A stretch of DNA of 64,000 nucleotides from Ferrimonas balearica DSM 9799 (GTDB lineage: Bacteria > Pseudomonadota > Gammaproteobacteria > Enterobacterales > Shewanellaceae): positions 2,007,139 through 2,071,138 of the forward strand of contig NC_014541.1 of the NCBI RefSeq assembly GCF_000148645.1, read 5' to 3'. The notes under the pieces were generated by a model. That model was not told where the DNA came from and searched no databases. It saw only the letters and a list, made by a program, of their open reading frames with translations. Positions within the stretch are counted from its first letter, which is position 1. Each line of letters opens with the position of its first letter. Positions 7,690-16,474 of the stretch are shown here, one piece after another. The position numbers and the translations under genes were made by a program.

Positions 7690-9420
7690 TTACACCGCTT
7701 CCAGCGCATCGTCCAGGCTGGGGTAGAAGTGCACCACGCCCTCAATCGGTTCCACCTTGGCCTTGGCCAGGGTTTTCAGGGGCTGGAACTGCAGTTCGCA
7801 GATCAACAGCCGGGTCCCGTTCTCCTGACAACGCTCAATCAATTTATTGAGGGCTGACAAGCCACCGGCGTCCAGCAGCGCCACGCTGTACATCTGCAAT
7901 ACGATGGTGTGGCAGTCGCGACTGAGCTGGCTGATCTCCCCGAACACGTTGTCGGCGGCGGCGAAAAACAGCGGGCCTTCCACTTTCAGGACGGCGGTGT
8001 TTTCCGGCAGCGGGCGTTGCACATAGCGGGGGTCGTCACTGATCTCCCGTACCCGGGTCATCTCTGCCACCTCTTTCATAAACAGCAGGGCAGCAAGGGC
8101 AATCCCCACACTGATGGCGATCACCATGTCGAACACCACGGTCAGGCTGAAGCAGATCAGGAACACCAGAATGTCGCTGCGCGGCGCGGTTTTGAGCAGG
8201 TGCACCGCTTTGGGGGCTTCACTCATGTTCCAGGCGACCACCAGCAACAGCGCGGCCATGGCGGACATCGGGATGTAAGCCAGCACGCCGGTCAGCGCCA
8301 CCAGCGCCAGCAATACCACGATGGCGTGGATCATGCCGGACACCGGGCTTTGGCCACCGGCTTTGACGTTGGCAGCCGAGCGCGCAATGGCAGCGGTGGC
8401 AGGAATGCCGCCGAAGAAGGGCGCGACAATGTTGCCCAGGCCCTGGCCCAGCAGTTCACTGTTGGCGCTGTGGCGGGTTTTGGTCATGCCATCCAGCACC
8501 ACTGCACAGAGCAGCGATTCAATCGCACCTAGCATGGCGATGGCAAAAGCTGAGGGCAGCAGCGCCTGCACCAGTGACCAGCTGATGGTCAGGGCCTGGC
8601 CATCGGGGCCCGGCTGCAGCCAGGGCCACTGGAACTCCGGCATCACCGGCGGGATGCCAAAGCCGGTGGTGCCATCGGCCAGGGTGTAGCTGAAACGACT
8701 GCCGATGGTGTCAACAGCGAGACCGTGCTGGTTCAGGTAGAGGCCAATCAGGCTGCCGATCACCACCGCTGGCAGGTGGGCAGGCACCGGCAGTTTCAGT
8801 TTGGGCCAGAGCAGCATGGTGGCGAGGGTCACGCCGGCAACCAGCAGGCTGGGCCAGTGCGCAGTGGGGGCGGCAGCGACCAACGTCGCCACTTTATCCC
8901 AATAGTGTTCCGGCATGCTGGCCACATCCAGGCCAAAGAAATCCTTCAGCTGGAGGGTGGCGATCACCACACCGATACCGGCGGTAAAGCCTAAGGTGAT
9001 CGATTCCGGAATGTATTGGATCAGGCGCCCAAGCCGCAGCAGCGCCATCACCACCAGGATGACGCCGGACATCACCGTGGCCAGCAGCAGGCCTGCCAGC
9101 CCGAACTGCTCGGCGATGGGGAACAGCAGCACCACAAACGCGGCGGTGGGGCCGGAGATGCTGAAGCGGGAGCCGCCGGTCAGGGCGATCAGGAAACCGG
9201 CGATAACCGCGGTGTAGAGGCCGTACTGGGGCGGCACGCCGCTGGCGATGGCCAACGCCATGGCCAGGGGGATGGCGATGATGCCGACGGTGATGCCGGC
9301 CAGCAGATCCTGGCCGAAACGACGACCGTTATAGGGTTCGGCAACGCAAGCTTGAGACAGTGCGTGGCCAACCTTTAGTGAAAACAGGTGAGCTCTATGT
9401 GGCACGATGGTAACCCGCAA
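7690..9420 (-). CDS. SulP-family inorganic anion transporter with C-terminal STAS domain
   Basis: The protein is 576 residues. It has a long membrane domain (about 30-430) starting with the SulP signature region DLLAGITVGIIAIPLAMALAIA and including GGIPATAAIARSAANVKAG. A cytoplasmic STAS domain (about 455-570) contains VLKVEGPLFFAAADN and VALLDAGGLSALN. SulP proteins import sulfate, bicarbonate or similar anions, and the ion cannot be read from sequence. The frame opens with TTG at 9420; a GTG at 9405 is an alternative and neither has a convincing ribosome binding site. It follows the response regulator gene by 177 bases in the same direction, with a small hairpin (9550-9574) between them. 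Confidence 0.9.
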   Translation of the reverse strand: MRVTIVPHRAHLFSLKVGHALSQACVAEPYNGRRFGQDLLAGITVGIIAIPLAMALAIASGVPPQYGLYTAVIAGFLIALTGGSRFSISGPTAAFVVLLFPIAEQFGLAGLLLATVMSGVILVVMALLRLGRLIQYIPESITLGFTAGIGVVIATLQLKDFFGLDVASMPEHYWDKVATLVAAAPTAHWPSLLVAGVTLATMLLWPKLKLPVPAHLPAVVIGSLIGLYLNQHGLAVDTIGSRFSYTLADGTTGFGIPPVMPEFQWPWLQPGPDGQALTISWSLVQALLPSAFAIAMLGAIESLLCAVVLDGMTKTRHSANSELLGQGLGNIVAPFFGGIPATAAIARSAANVKAGGQSPVSGMIHAIVVLLALVALTGVLAYIPMSAMAALLLVVAWNMSEAPKAVHLLKTAPRSDILVFLICFSLTVVFDMVIAISVGIALAALLFMKEVAEMTRVREISDDPRYVQRPLPENTAVLKVEGPLFFAAADNVFGEISQLSRDCHTIVLQMYSVALLDAGGLSALNKLIERCQENGTRLLICELQFQPLKTLAKAKVEPIEGVVHFYPSLDDALEAV

Positions 9421-9597
9421 GAAAAATGGGGGGTAGGCAAGAGCCCGTTATAGTAGTGCACAAAAGCGATCGCCATTGTGAGGCGGATCGCAATTGCACT
9501 TGCTGTCACTTTTCTTTGCGGGGGGAGTGTGTTTGGCGGGTGTGATGGCCGTGGCTTTCAAAGAAAACCACGGTTTGCGCCAGTTCACATTGTCGGG

Positions 9598-10980
9598 TTA
9601 CTCGGCTTTGCCCTTGGCCAGACGTCGGCTCAGCGCCGGTTGGCTGAGCCCCAGTAGCGCGGCCGCGGCACTTTGGTTGCCGGCGGTGCGGCTCATCGCT
9701 TCGGCAATCAACAGGTCACCGACCTGAGCCAGAGTGGGCAGTTCAGCGGGAAACACCAGCCGGTCTGGCACGGTGCTGGGGCTGACATCCCGCACCAGGC
9801 TGCTGAAGGGGTCGAGGCACAGGGCGGCTCCTGTGCTGCGACTGACTGCATCGTAGGCCAGCGCTTCCAGTTCCCGGACGTTGCCCGGGAAGGGGTAAGC
9901 CTTGAGCAGGGGGAACACCGCTTCGTCGATCTGCAGCGGCGCTTTTTCCAGATCGTCGCAGGCGCGATGGACAAAGTGGCTCAGCAGCAGCGGCAGGTCT
10001 GCCGGGCGCTCCCGCAGTGGCGGCAGTTGGATTTGATGGGCCCGCAAGCGGTAGTAAAGGTCCTCTTTCAGGCGGCCCTGTTCAAACAGATCGCTGAGCG
10101 GCTGGCTGGCGGCACACACGACCCGGCACTGGCTCTGCAGGCTGCGATCGGAACCCAGCGGGAAGTATTCGCCGGTTTGCACCAGTGTCACCAGTTTGCC
10201 CTGGACCTCCGGTGGCAACTCATCGATGCCGTCGATAAACAGCACGCCGTTGCCAGCGCTGCGCACCAATCCTGCTCGATGGCTGTCTGCCCCGGCAAAG
10301 GCGCCTTTTACGTGGCCGAACAGGGTGTCGTCCACCGCGGCGGTATTTAGGCTGGCCAGGTGGATCGAGACGAAGGGTTCATCGGGGCAGCTGGTTTGGT
10401 GAATCGCCTTGGCAAACAGGTGCTTGCCGGTGCCGGTTTCACCGCATATCGCCATGGGCTGGCGACTGACTGACAGCGCTTCGATGTAGCGGAAGATGTC
10501 CAGCATCGACTCGGAGCAGGTCAGAATGTCGGAAAACGCCTGTGGGGTTTTCAGCAGCTTATCGAGGAAGCGGCTGCTGAGGTTGAGGTAGGCCTGTTCC
10601 AGGTTGGCGATCTCAAGCGCCCGTTTGACGCTGGCGGCCATGGCCGCCACCTCACCGGTTTTGACGAAAAAGTCGTAGGCGCCTTTGCGCATGCAGCGCA
10701 CGGCGGTGTCCACTTCGTTCACTCCGGTGACAATGATGACCCGCACCTGAGGGTGCTGGCGGCGGATCTGCTCCAGCAGCATCTCGCCACTGATGTAGGG
10801 CATGGTCAGGTCCAGCAGCACCAGGGAGAAGGGGCTTTGACCGAGCCGGTCCATCACCTTGCGGCTGTCGAGACAGGTCTCCAGCAGGGCATCGGGCACC
10901 AACCGGTTCAGGGTCATGGTCATGCTGCGAAGCCAGCTGGCTTCGTCATCAACGATCAGGATGGATTTGGTGTGGCTCAT
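9598..10980 (-). CDS. NtrC-like response regulator with altered AAA+ motifs
   Basis: At 460 residues it has the full NtrC layout. A receiver domain (1-125) carries the phospho-acceptor Asp57 in LLDLTMP and the conserved Lys in FFVKTG. A central AAA+ domain (about 160-390) has Walker A GETGTGKHLFAK. A C-terminal Fis-type helix-turn-helix includes GNQSAAAALLGLSQPALSRR. The sigma-54 contact loop reads GAFAGA instead of GAFTGA, and the Walker B region reads LFIDGIDELP where DE is normal. Both changes are known to impair sigma-54 activation or ATP hydrolysis in related proteins, so it may act without sigma-54. It overlaps the upstream kinase gene by four bases (ATGA), so the two form an operon. 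Confidence 0.9.
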   Translation of the reverse strand: MSHTKSILIVDDEASWLRSMTMTLNRLVPDALLETCLDSRKVMDRLGQSPFSLVLLDLTMPYISGEMLLEQIRRQHPQVRVIIVTGVNEVDTAVRCMRKGAYDFFVKTGEVAAMAASVKRALEIANLEQAYLNLSSRFLDKLLKTPQAFSDILTCSESMLDIFRYIEALSVSRQPMAICGETGTGKHLFAKAIHQTSCPDEPFVSIHLASLNTAAVDDTLFGHVKGAFAGADSHRAGLVRSAGNGVLFIDGIDELPPEVQGKLVTLVQTGEYFPLGSDRSLQSQCRVVCAASQPLSDLFEQGRLKEDLYYRLRAHQIQLPPLRERPADLPLLLSHFVHRACDDLEKAPLQIDEAVFPLLKAYPFPGNVRELEALAYDAVSRSTGAALCLDPFSSLVRDVSPSTVPDRLVFPAELPTLAQVGDLLIAEAMSRTAGNQSAAAALLGLSQPALSRRLAKGKAE

Positions 10981-12941
10981 GCCAGTTTCTCCGGCGGAAA
11001 CAGAATGCGGATCCGGGTGCCTTGCCCCGGCGTGGAATCGATGTTCATCTGAGCCTGGTGTTCAGCCAGGATCCGGGCGCAAACTGCCATGCCCAGGCCG
11101 GTGCCGCCCTCGGCGCGTCGGGTGGTAAAGAAGGGCTCAATGATGCGGTCGCGAATTTCGGGGCTCATGCCGTGGCCATTGTCCTCCACCTCCAGAAAGG
11201 GGCGATCGTCCACGCTGCCGGTGCGGATCCACAACTGTCCGCCTTCGGTAGGCAGGGCATGGCAGGCGTTCTGAATCAGGTTGATCAAGACCTGCTCCAT
11301 CGCCTGCTGCTGAGCCTGGATCATCGGCAGGGTGGGGCACAGCTCGGTGGTCAGCTGAAACGCCTTGTGCTGGTTGGTGGTGAGGCGCAGCGCGGTCTCC
11401 ACCACCGCGTTGAGGCTGATGGCCTGGGTCAGGTGTTCGTGGTCCGGCTGAGCGTAGCGCTTCAAATCGCTGACGATGGTGCTGATGCGGCGGGCACTGT
11501 CGTGGATGCTTTCATGGCAGTGCTGTAACTCGCTCAGCGCCCGCTGAGGCGGCAGTCCGGCGACTTCCCAGAAGGGATCGTCCTGTTCGTAGGCGTCGCA
11601 GGCGGGTTTGAGGTCCGGCAGTGCGTCGGCCAATAGGGCCACCTGTTGCAGGATCAGCCCGGTGGGGTTGTTGATTTCATGGGCCACGCCGGCGGAGAGC
11701 TCGCCAAGGCTGGCAAGTCGACTGGCCTTGTCGTTTTCCTGACGCAGCAGAACCTGCTCAGTAATGTCCAGACCCATCACCACCACCTGGCGCTGCAGCA
11801 GGGGGTGGCAGCGCAGCTCCCAGTGGCGGCCCTGGTCATCCTGATAGTGCTCCACCGAGGCGGCGCCACTTTTCAGCACCGCAACAATGGCGGCGTCCAG
11901 GTCCAGCGGTCCGTTGGCGTTGACCAGTTGGTGTTTGACCGACAGGAACGCCTGGGCCTTATCGTTCCCCCATAATCGGTTGCGCTGGCCATCGTAAAGG
12001 CCGATGCCGTGGGGCAGGCCATCCAGTACCGACTGAAACTGGCGGGACAGCAGGGCATAGCCATTCTCCGCCTTGCGGCGGTGGACCAGCTCGTTACGCA
12101 GTTCCGAATCCCGCTTCTTCAGGCCACGGCTCATCCGCCAGGTGACGATCATCCCCAGCAGCGAGATGATGGCCACCGCGTAGGCGGCCTGGGTGTAACG
12201 ACTCTGGGTGGCTTCCAGGTCGACTTTTTCCCGGCCGATTCCCAGCCACTGATTGAGCAGGCGGTCGTACTCACCGCTGATTTTCATCTGCCGCAGCTGT
12301 TGGTTGATCTCAGCGATCAGCGCGTCGTTGCCAGCGTAACTGATGAAATTGAAGGAGCCGTAGATCAGGGGGTCAGAAGCGGAGTGGACCCGATCGTACT
12401 TGGGCTGCAAGCGCCGTGCGACGTACTGCTCGGCGATCACCAGGTCAACCTGCCCGGCCTGCAGGCGGCGGAACCCGGTTTCATAAAGGTCCACCGGAAC
12501 GATCTCAAAGGGCCAGTCCTTGTCCGCCAGAAACACATCGACAAAAGAGCCAACCTTAACCGCGATGCGCATCCCGGCCAGCTGGGCCCAGTCGGTGATG
12601 TAGGGCTGGGAGGGCAGGGAGTAGGCTTTGGCAAAGGTGGTAAAGATGGGATCAGACTGGGGCAACTGGCGGCGTCGGTCTACCGGGCTGACTGCCACCA
12701 CAAGATCGATTTCGTGTCGCTCCAGTTTGTCGAGCAGTGTCTGGAAGTTGTGGCGACGGATCTGAACATCCTGGCCCAGGCGTCGGCCGATCCGCAGCGC
12801 CAGATCGACGTGCATGCCGGTATCGATGCCATTCTGGCGCCATTCGAACGGGGGAGTGTGGCTGTGTACGCCCACCACAATGGGCTTGGCCAGTGCCAGC
12901 CCGGGCAGCAGGGCAAGGCATAAAAACAGAAGACGATTCAT
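10977..12941 (-). CDS. Sensor histidine kinase with periplasmic solute-binding domain
   Basis: The ATG at 12941 gives 654 residues beginning with a signal peptide (MNRLLFLCLALLPGLALA). An upstream ATG at 12953 is possible, and neither has a clear ribosome binding site. A periplasmic solute-binding domain of the SBP_bac_3 type (about 20-245) is followed by one membrane segment (AAYAVAIISLLGMIVTW), a PAS-like linker (about 315-415), and the kinase core. The core has an H-box AGVAHEINNPTG, N-box LINLIQNACHAL, and G-boxes VEDNGHGMS and GTGLGMAVC. Such sensors bind amino acids or other small molecules outside the cell. Its partner is the overlapping response regulator. Nearby porin and fumarate reductase genes are plausible but unproven targets. 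Confidence 0.9.
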   Translation of the reverse strand: MNRLLFLCLALLPGLALAKPIVVGVHSHTPPFEWRQNGIDTGMHVDLALRIGRRLGQDVQIRRHNFQTLLDKLERHEIDLVVAVSPVDRRRQLPQSDPIFTTFAKAYSLPSQPYITDWAQLAGMRIAVKVGSFVDVFLADKDWPFEIVPVDLYETGFRRLQAGQVDLVIAEQYVARRLQPKYDRVHSASDPLIYGSFNFISYAGNDALIAEINQQLRQMKISGEYDRLLNQWLGIGREKVDLEATQSRYTQAAYAVAIISLLGMIVTWRMSRGLKKRDSELRNELVHRRKAENGYALLSRQFQSVLDGLPHGIGLYDGQRNRLWGNDKAQAFLSVKHQLVNANGPLDLDAAIVAVLKSGAASVEHYQDDQGRHWELRCHPLLQRQVVVMGLDITEQVLLRQENDKASRLASLGELSAGVAHEINNPTGLILQQVALLADALPDLKPACDAYEQDDPFWEVAGLPPQRALSELQHCHESIHDSARRISTIVSDLKRYAQPDHEHLTQAISLNAVVETALRLTTNQHKAFQLTTELCPTLPMIQAQQQAMEQVLINLIQNACHALPTEGGQLWIRTGSVDDRPFLEVEDNGHGMSPEIRDRIIEPFFTTRRAEGGTGLGMAVCARILAEHQAQMNIDSTPGQGTRIRILFPPEKLA

Positions 12942-12990
12942 GAGGGCAATCATACCGGGGCGGCTGTTAGAGGGATGTTGCCCGGATCGC

Positions 12991-13026
12991 AAAAAGCCCG
13001 ACTCAACCAAAGGGCTGAGTCGGGCG
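12991..13026 (-). terminator. Terminator of the porin gene
   Basis: On the minus strand GCCCGACTCA and TGAGTCGGGC form a 10-bp stem followed by TTTTT. It lies just past the porin stop codon and upstream of the kinase gene. Confidence 0.85.
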
Positions 13027-13044
13027 CGCGCTAGCTAACCGAAG

Positions 13045-14103
13045 TTAGAATTTGTAGTGCATGCCGACGGTGAACAGGTTGTCGGTGTCGTCATACAGGG
13101 TGGCCGCAGCGGTTTTCACTTCGGCGTCAAATACGCTGTAGTGAGCAAACAGTTTGGTTTGCTTGGACAGGGCGTAGTCCGCACCGACCGCGTAGTTGGT
13201 GACTTTGGTGCTGTCGACGGTGGTTTTGTCCAGGCCGTCGAGGCTGCCCATCACTTTACCGATGTAGCCACCGTTACCGGAGTCGTCCTGGCCGTAACGG
13301 GCTTTCAGGCTCAGTTTTTCGGTCAGGCCGTAGGCCAGGTCAACGATAAAGCCGTTGCCGTCCAGGTTGTCGAACTCTTTGTCCTGGGTGTTCTGGTACA
13401 CAGCGCCGATTTTGAAATCGCCCAGTTTGTACTGGCCGGTGGCACGTACCGCTTCGTCACCACCGATGCCGCCGTTGTACGCCACCGCGAAGAAGAAGGG
13501 CTGCTTCTTCATCATCTTGTCGCCGTAGCTGACAGTCACGGAGTAGGGGTCAACGCCTTCCGGCGCTTTGCCGCTGGCGTAGTAGTCATCTTCCAGCAGG
13601 TAGGAACCGATGAACTGGAAGCCGGCCATGTTGGGGCTGAAGTACATCACCTGGTCGCCGTGGCGGTTGTTACCGGCCAGCAGGCGGTTCATATCGGTGT
13701 TGGTCAGGTTGAACTGATCCACTTTACCTTCGGCCAGCATAAAGGCCTGGTCGTGACGACCGAAGATCAGGCGGCCCAGTTGGCTGGAATCCAGACCCAG
13801 GTAGGTGTTACGGGAGGAGAAGGGGTCTTTGCCATTGTCCTGATCCATGCCGTTAACCTGGACTTCTGCCTGGTACACCACGTTCAGGGTATCGCTGACG
13901 GCGTGGCTGCCGCGCACACCAATCATGGAGAAATCGTTTTCAAGCTGGGTGCCTTCACCGCCGCCCGGGTTAGAGGCAAAACCGGTATCCGCATGGGTCA
14001 CACTGGCGCGCAGGGCACCATAGAACTGCGGTGCTTCAGCCTGAGCCATCAGGCTGGTGGCAGACAGGGCAACGGCCAATGTAGACAACGCAAATTTGTT
14101 CAT
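13045..14103 (-). CDS. Gram-negative general porin
   Basis: This is a 352-residue outer-membrane protein with a signal peptide (MNKFALSTLAVALSATSLMAQAE) and the start of a porin barrel (PQFYGALRASVTHAD). Typical porin phrases follow: YQAEVQVNG, NTYLGLDSSQLGRLIFGRHD and repeated amphipathic strands. It ends in a terminal phenylalanine (VGMHYKF), as expected for recognition by the BAM machinery. GAGGG lies five bases before the chosen ATG at 14103; an ATG three bases upstream is closer. The gene diverges from the fumarate reductase gene across a 400-base region with repeated and palindromic motifs. Porins of this kind allow passive entry of small hydrophilic solutes. Confidence 0.9.
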   Translation of the reverse strand: MNKFALSTLAVALSATSLMAQAEAPQFYGALRASVTHADTGFASNPGGGEGTQLENDFSMIGVRGSHAVSDTLNVVYQAEVQVNGMDQDNGKDPFSSRNTYLGLDSSQLGRLIFGRHDQAFMLAEGKVDQFNLTNTDMNRLLAGNNRHGDQVMYFSPNMAGFQFIGSYLLEDDYYASGKAPEGVDPYSVTVSYGDKMMKKQPFFFAVAYNGGIGGDEAVRATGQYKLGDFKIGAVYQNTQDKEFDNLDGNGFIVDLAYGLTEKLSLKARYGQDDSGNGGYIGKVMGSLDGLDKTTVDSTKVTNYAVGADYALSKQTKLFAHYSVFDAEVKTAAATLYDDTDNLFTVGMHYKF

Positions 14104-14136
14104 CATATCCCTCAATCATTTCAATTGTCTGTTTTA

Positions 14137-14188
14137 AGACAGCGCCAGAGTACTTCTCTGTCGGCTGTTTGGAGACAGCGCCAGAGTA
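14137..14188 (-). repeat. Two 16-bp direct repeats in the porin leader
   Basis: AGACAGCGCCAGAGTA occurs at 14137-14152 and again at 14173-14188, a spacing of 36 bases. On the porin coding strand each copy overlaps a short hairpin (GCTGT...ACAGC and CTGT...ACAG). They sit 34-85 bases upstream of the porin start, so they could be operators or structured elements of the 5' leader. Confidence 0.6.
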
Positions 14189-14310
14189 GGCAGGGGAGTG
14201 CCCCGGAAATGTGATTTGAACCCCATTTCAATTTGCGCCGCTGAGGCTTGCTCAATTCTGTTAACTGGCTGACAACCCTGGCGTGAAAAAACAAAAAGGT
14301 TCCATCGGAG

Positions 14311-14358
14311 TATGCAAATTTGCATAGTGATGCCGTCGGCGTTATGCGTCCGCGCATA
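14311..14358. promoter_or_regulatory. Paired palindromic operator-like sites
   Basis: TATGCAAATTTGCATA (14311-14326) is a perfect 16-bp palindrome. TATGCGTCCGCGCATA (14343-14358) keeps the outer six bases of each arm. The two are 32 bases apart, about three helical turns, which suits cooperative binding of a dimeric regulator. They lie about 145-195 bases upstream of the fumarate reductase start. The regulator is unknown; the pattern does not match FNR (TTGAT-N4-ATCAA). Confidence 0.6.
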
Positions 14359-14503
14359 GTGCAAAAATCCTTTTGTGACGGTGTTTTAGTATTTTGTTCT
14401 AGTGAGTTTTCTGGCACTGGCAATTGGCGAATAGTGGTCAGGCATTGAAACACCCTGTCCGGCGCAAGGGGCCGAGGCAGGGGGTAACCCTCAGTGGAGA
14501 GAG

Positions 14504-16291
14504 ATGATGAAAACACGCTTTACCCTGACCTTGGCCGCGGGCCTTGTGGCTGGTGTACTGGCTGCCCCGACCTTCGCCGCCGATAACCTGGCTGCCTTCC
14601 ATAACGACATGGGCGGCTGTCAGAACTGCCACAGCGACGCCAACAAGCCGACCGACGACAACCTGACTCATGAGAATGAGCAGTGTCAGAGCTGTCACGG
14701 CACCCTGGCGGACGTGGCCGCGACAGAAGAAAACGTGGAACACAGCCCCCACCTGTCTCACCTGCCTGGTGAGCCGGCCTGTACCTCCTGTCACATGGGC
14801 CACGAAAAGTCCGTGGTGTACTGCGATTCCTGCCACAGCTTTGACTTCAACATGCCGTTCGAAGGCAAGTGGGAGCGTCATGAGCCCAGCATCAACGAGC
14901 TGCTGAAAGCCAACTCCGACATCGAAAAAGCCCTGAAAGCGGCACCGCGCGATACCACTGATATCGTGATCATCGGTTCCGGCGGTGCGGGCCTGTCTGC
15001 TGCGGTTGCTGCGCACGACAAAGGCGCCAAAGTGATCGTGCTGGAGAAAGAGCCGCTGGTGGGGGGTAACACCAAACTGGCTGCCGGTGGTATGAACGCC
15101 GCGCTGACCAAGCAGCAGAAAGCCAAAGGCATCGAAGACAGCCTGGAGCTGATGACTGAAGACACCATGAAGGGTGGTCGCAACATCAACGATCCGGCCC
15201 TGGTTGAGGTGCTGGTGACTCACTCCGCGGGTTCCGTAGACTGGCTGACCGGCCTGGGCGCGGACCTGAACGATGTCGGCCGTATGGGCGGTGCTTCCGT
15301 TAACCGTACCCACCGTCCGACCGGCGGTGCTGGCGTGGGTGCCCACGTGGTTCAGGTGCTGTACGACAACGCCGAGAAACGTGAAATCGACATCCGTTTC
15401 AACAGCCGTGCTGTTGAGATCCTGGAAGACGACAACGGCCAGGTTCGCGGCGTTCTGGTGAAAGGTGGCCACACTGGCTACTACTGGATCAAAGCGGATG
15501 CGGTTGTGGTTGCTACCGGTGGTTTTGCCCGTAACAACGAGCGTGTTGCCTCACTGGATCCGAAGCTGAAAGGCTTTGCTGCCACCAACCACCCGGGCGC
15601 AACCGGTGACGGTCTGGACGTAGCGTCCAACGCTGGCGCAGCGATGAAGGATCTGGAGTACATCCAGGCTCACCCGACCCTGTCCGTAGCGGGCGGCGTG
15701 ATGGTGACCGAAGCGGTTCGTGGTAACGGTGCCATCCTGGTGAACCGTGAAGGTGACCGTTTCGTCAACGAAATCACCACTCGTGACAAAGCCTCTGCCG
15801 CCATTCTGGAGCAGACCGGCAAAACCGCATTCCTGATCTTCGATGATTCTGTTCGTCACTCTCTGAAGAAGATTGAGCGTTACATCGAACTGGGCGTAGT
15901 GCCGAGCAACTCCAGCCTGAAAGCGCTGGGTGACTCCCTGGGCATCAACGGTGCTGAGCTGGAGAAATCCGTGGCTCGTTACAACGAGTTTGTGGCCGCA
16001 GGCAAAGATGGCGACTTCGCTCGTCCGAACATGCCGCGCAGCCTGAACCAGGGTAACTTCTACGCCATTGAAGTGACTCCGGCGGTTCACCACACCATGG
16101 GTGGCGTGAAGATCGACAACCACGGTGAAGTGGTCAGCACCGAAGGCAAAGTGATCAAGGGCATGTTCGCTGCCGGTGAAGTGACCGGTGGGGTACACGG
16201 TGCCAACCGTCTCGGTGGTAACGCCATCTCCGACATCGTGACCTTCGGTCGCATGGCCGGTGAAAACGCCGCGGCCTTCGTTAAGAAGTAA
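14504..16291 (+). CDS. fccA: Periplasmic flavocytochrome c fumarate reductase
   Basis: The 595-residue precursor has a Sec signal peptide. An N-terminal tetraheme domain contains four CxxCH sites (CQNCH, CQSCH, CTSCH, CDSCH), followed by an FAD-binding fumarate reductase domain that begins [15 protein letters not shown]. Arg427, His529/His530 and Arg569 of the precursor fall in the motifs [17 protein letters not shown] and GANRLGG. Allowing for a 25-residue signal they match Arg402, His504/505 and Arg544 of the Shewanella enzyme. It takes electrons from the quinol pool via CymA-type cytochromes and reduces fumarate to succinate during anaerobic respiration. GGAGAG precedes the ATG; a second ATG follows immediately. 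A terminator lies 25 bases after the stop. Confidence 0.97.
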   Translation: MMKTRFTLTLAAGLVAGVLAAPTFAADNLAAFHNDMGGCQNCHSDANKPTDDNLTHENEQCQSCHGTLADVAATEENVEHSPHLSHLPGEPACTSCHMGHEKSVVYCDSCHSFDFNMPFEGKWERHEPSINELLKANSDIEKALKAAPRDTTDIVIIGSGGAGLSAAVAAHDKGAKVIVLEKEPLVGGNTKLAAGGMNAALTKQQKAKGIEDSLELMTEDTMKGGRNINDPALVEVLVTHSAGSVDWLTGLGADLNDVGRMGGASVNRTHRPTGGAGVGAHVVQVLYDNAEKREIDIRFNSRAVEILEDDNGQVRGVLVKGGHTGYYWIKADAVVVATGGFARNNERVASLDPKLKGFAATNHPGATGDGLDVASNAGAAMKDLEYIQAHPTLSVAGGVMVTEAVRGNGAILVNREGDRFVNEITTRDKASAAILEQTGKTAFLIFDDSVRHSLKKIERYIELGVVPSNSSLKALGDSLGINGAELEKSVARYNEFVAAGKDGDFARPNMPRSLNQGNFYAIEVTPAVHHTMGGVKIDNHGEVVSTEGKVIKGMFAAGEVTGGVHGANRLGGNAISDIVTFGRMAGENAAAFVKK

Positions 16292-16315
16292 ACGGCAATC
16301 CTGACACAGTGTGTT

Positions 16316-16341
16316 AACGGCCCTTCGGGGCCGTTTTTTTG
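16316..16341 (+). terminator. Terminator after fumarate reductase
   Basis: AACGGCCC and GGGCCGTT form the stem around a TTCG-containing loop, followed by a run of T. Confidence 0.9.
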
Positions 16342-16474
16342 TTTCAGCCTCAAAGAGTTTTCATTGGCCTGGTAATTGCGTCTGTGTTCGCCATCGGGAC
16401 GCGATGGGCATCAATGCACCATAACAGGGCGAGCCATCCCGTTCTTCAAGACCACTAAGCGGAGGAAACGGAGC

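Larger units (their letters stand above)
14104..14503. other. Divergent regulatory region between porin and fumarate reductase
   Basis: This 400-base stretch holds no supported gene, although antisense frames exist. On the porin side is a duplicated 16-bp motif with small hairpins. On the fumarate reductase side are two TATGC-N6-GCATA palindromes 32 bases apart. The sequence around 14360-14430 is AT-richer and is the likely promoter area. Confidence 0.6.

Noticed and set aside
12009..12923. 304-codon plus-strand frame opposite the histidine kinase gene, and similar long frames opposite other genes (for example 5816-7177, 28932-30683, 56291-57940)
   Set aside because: These are antisense shadows of well-supported genes in GC-rich DNA. 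They show no family features and no ribosome binding sites.
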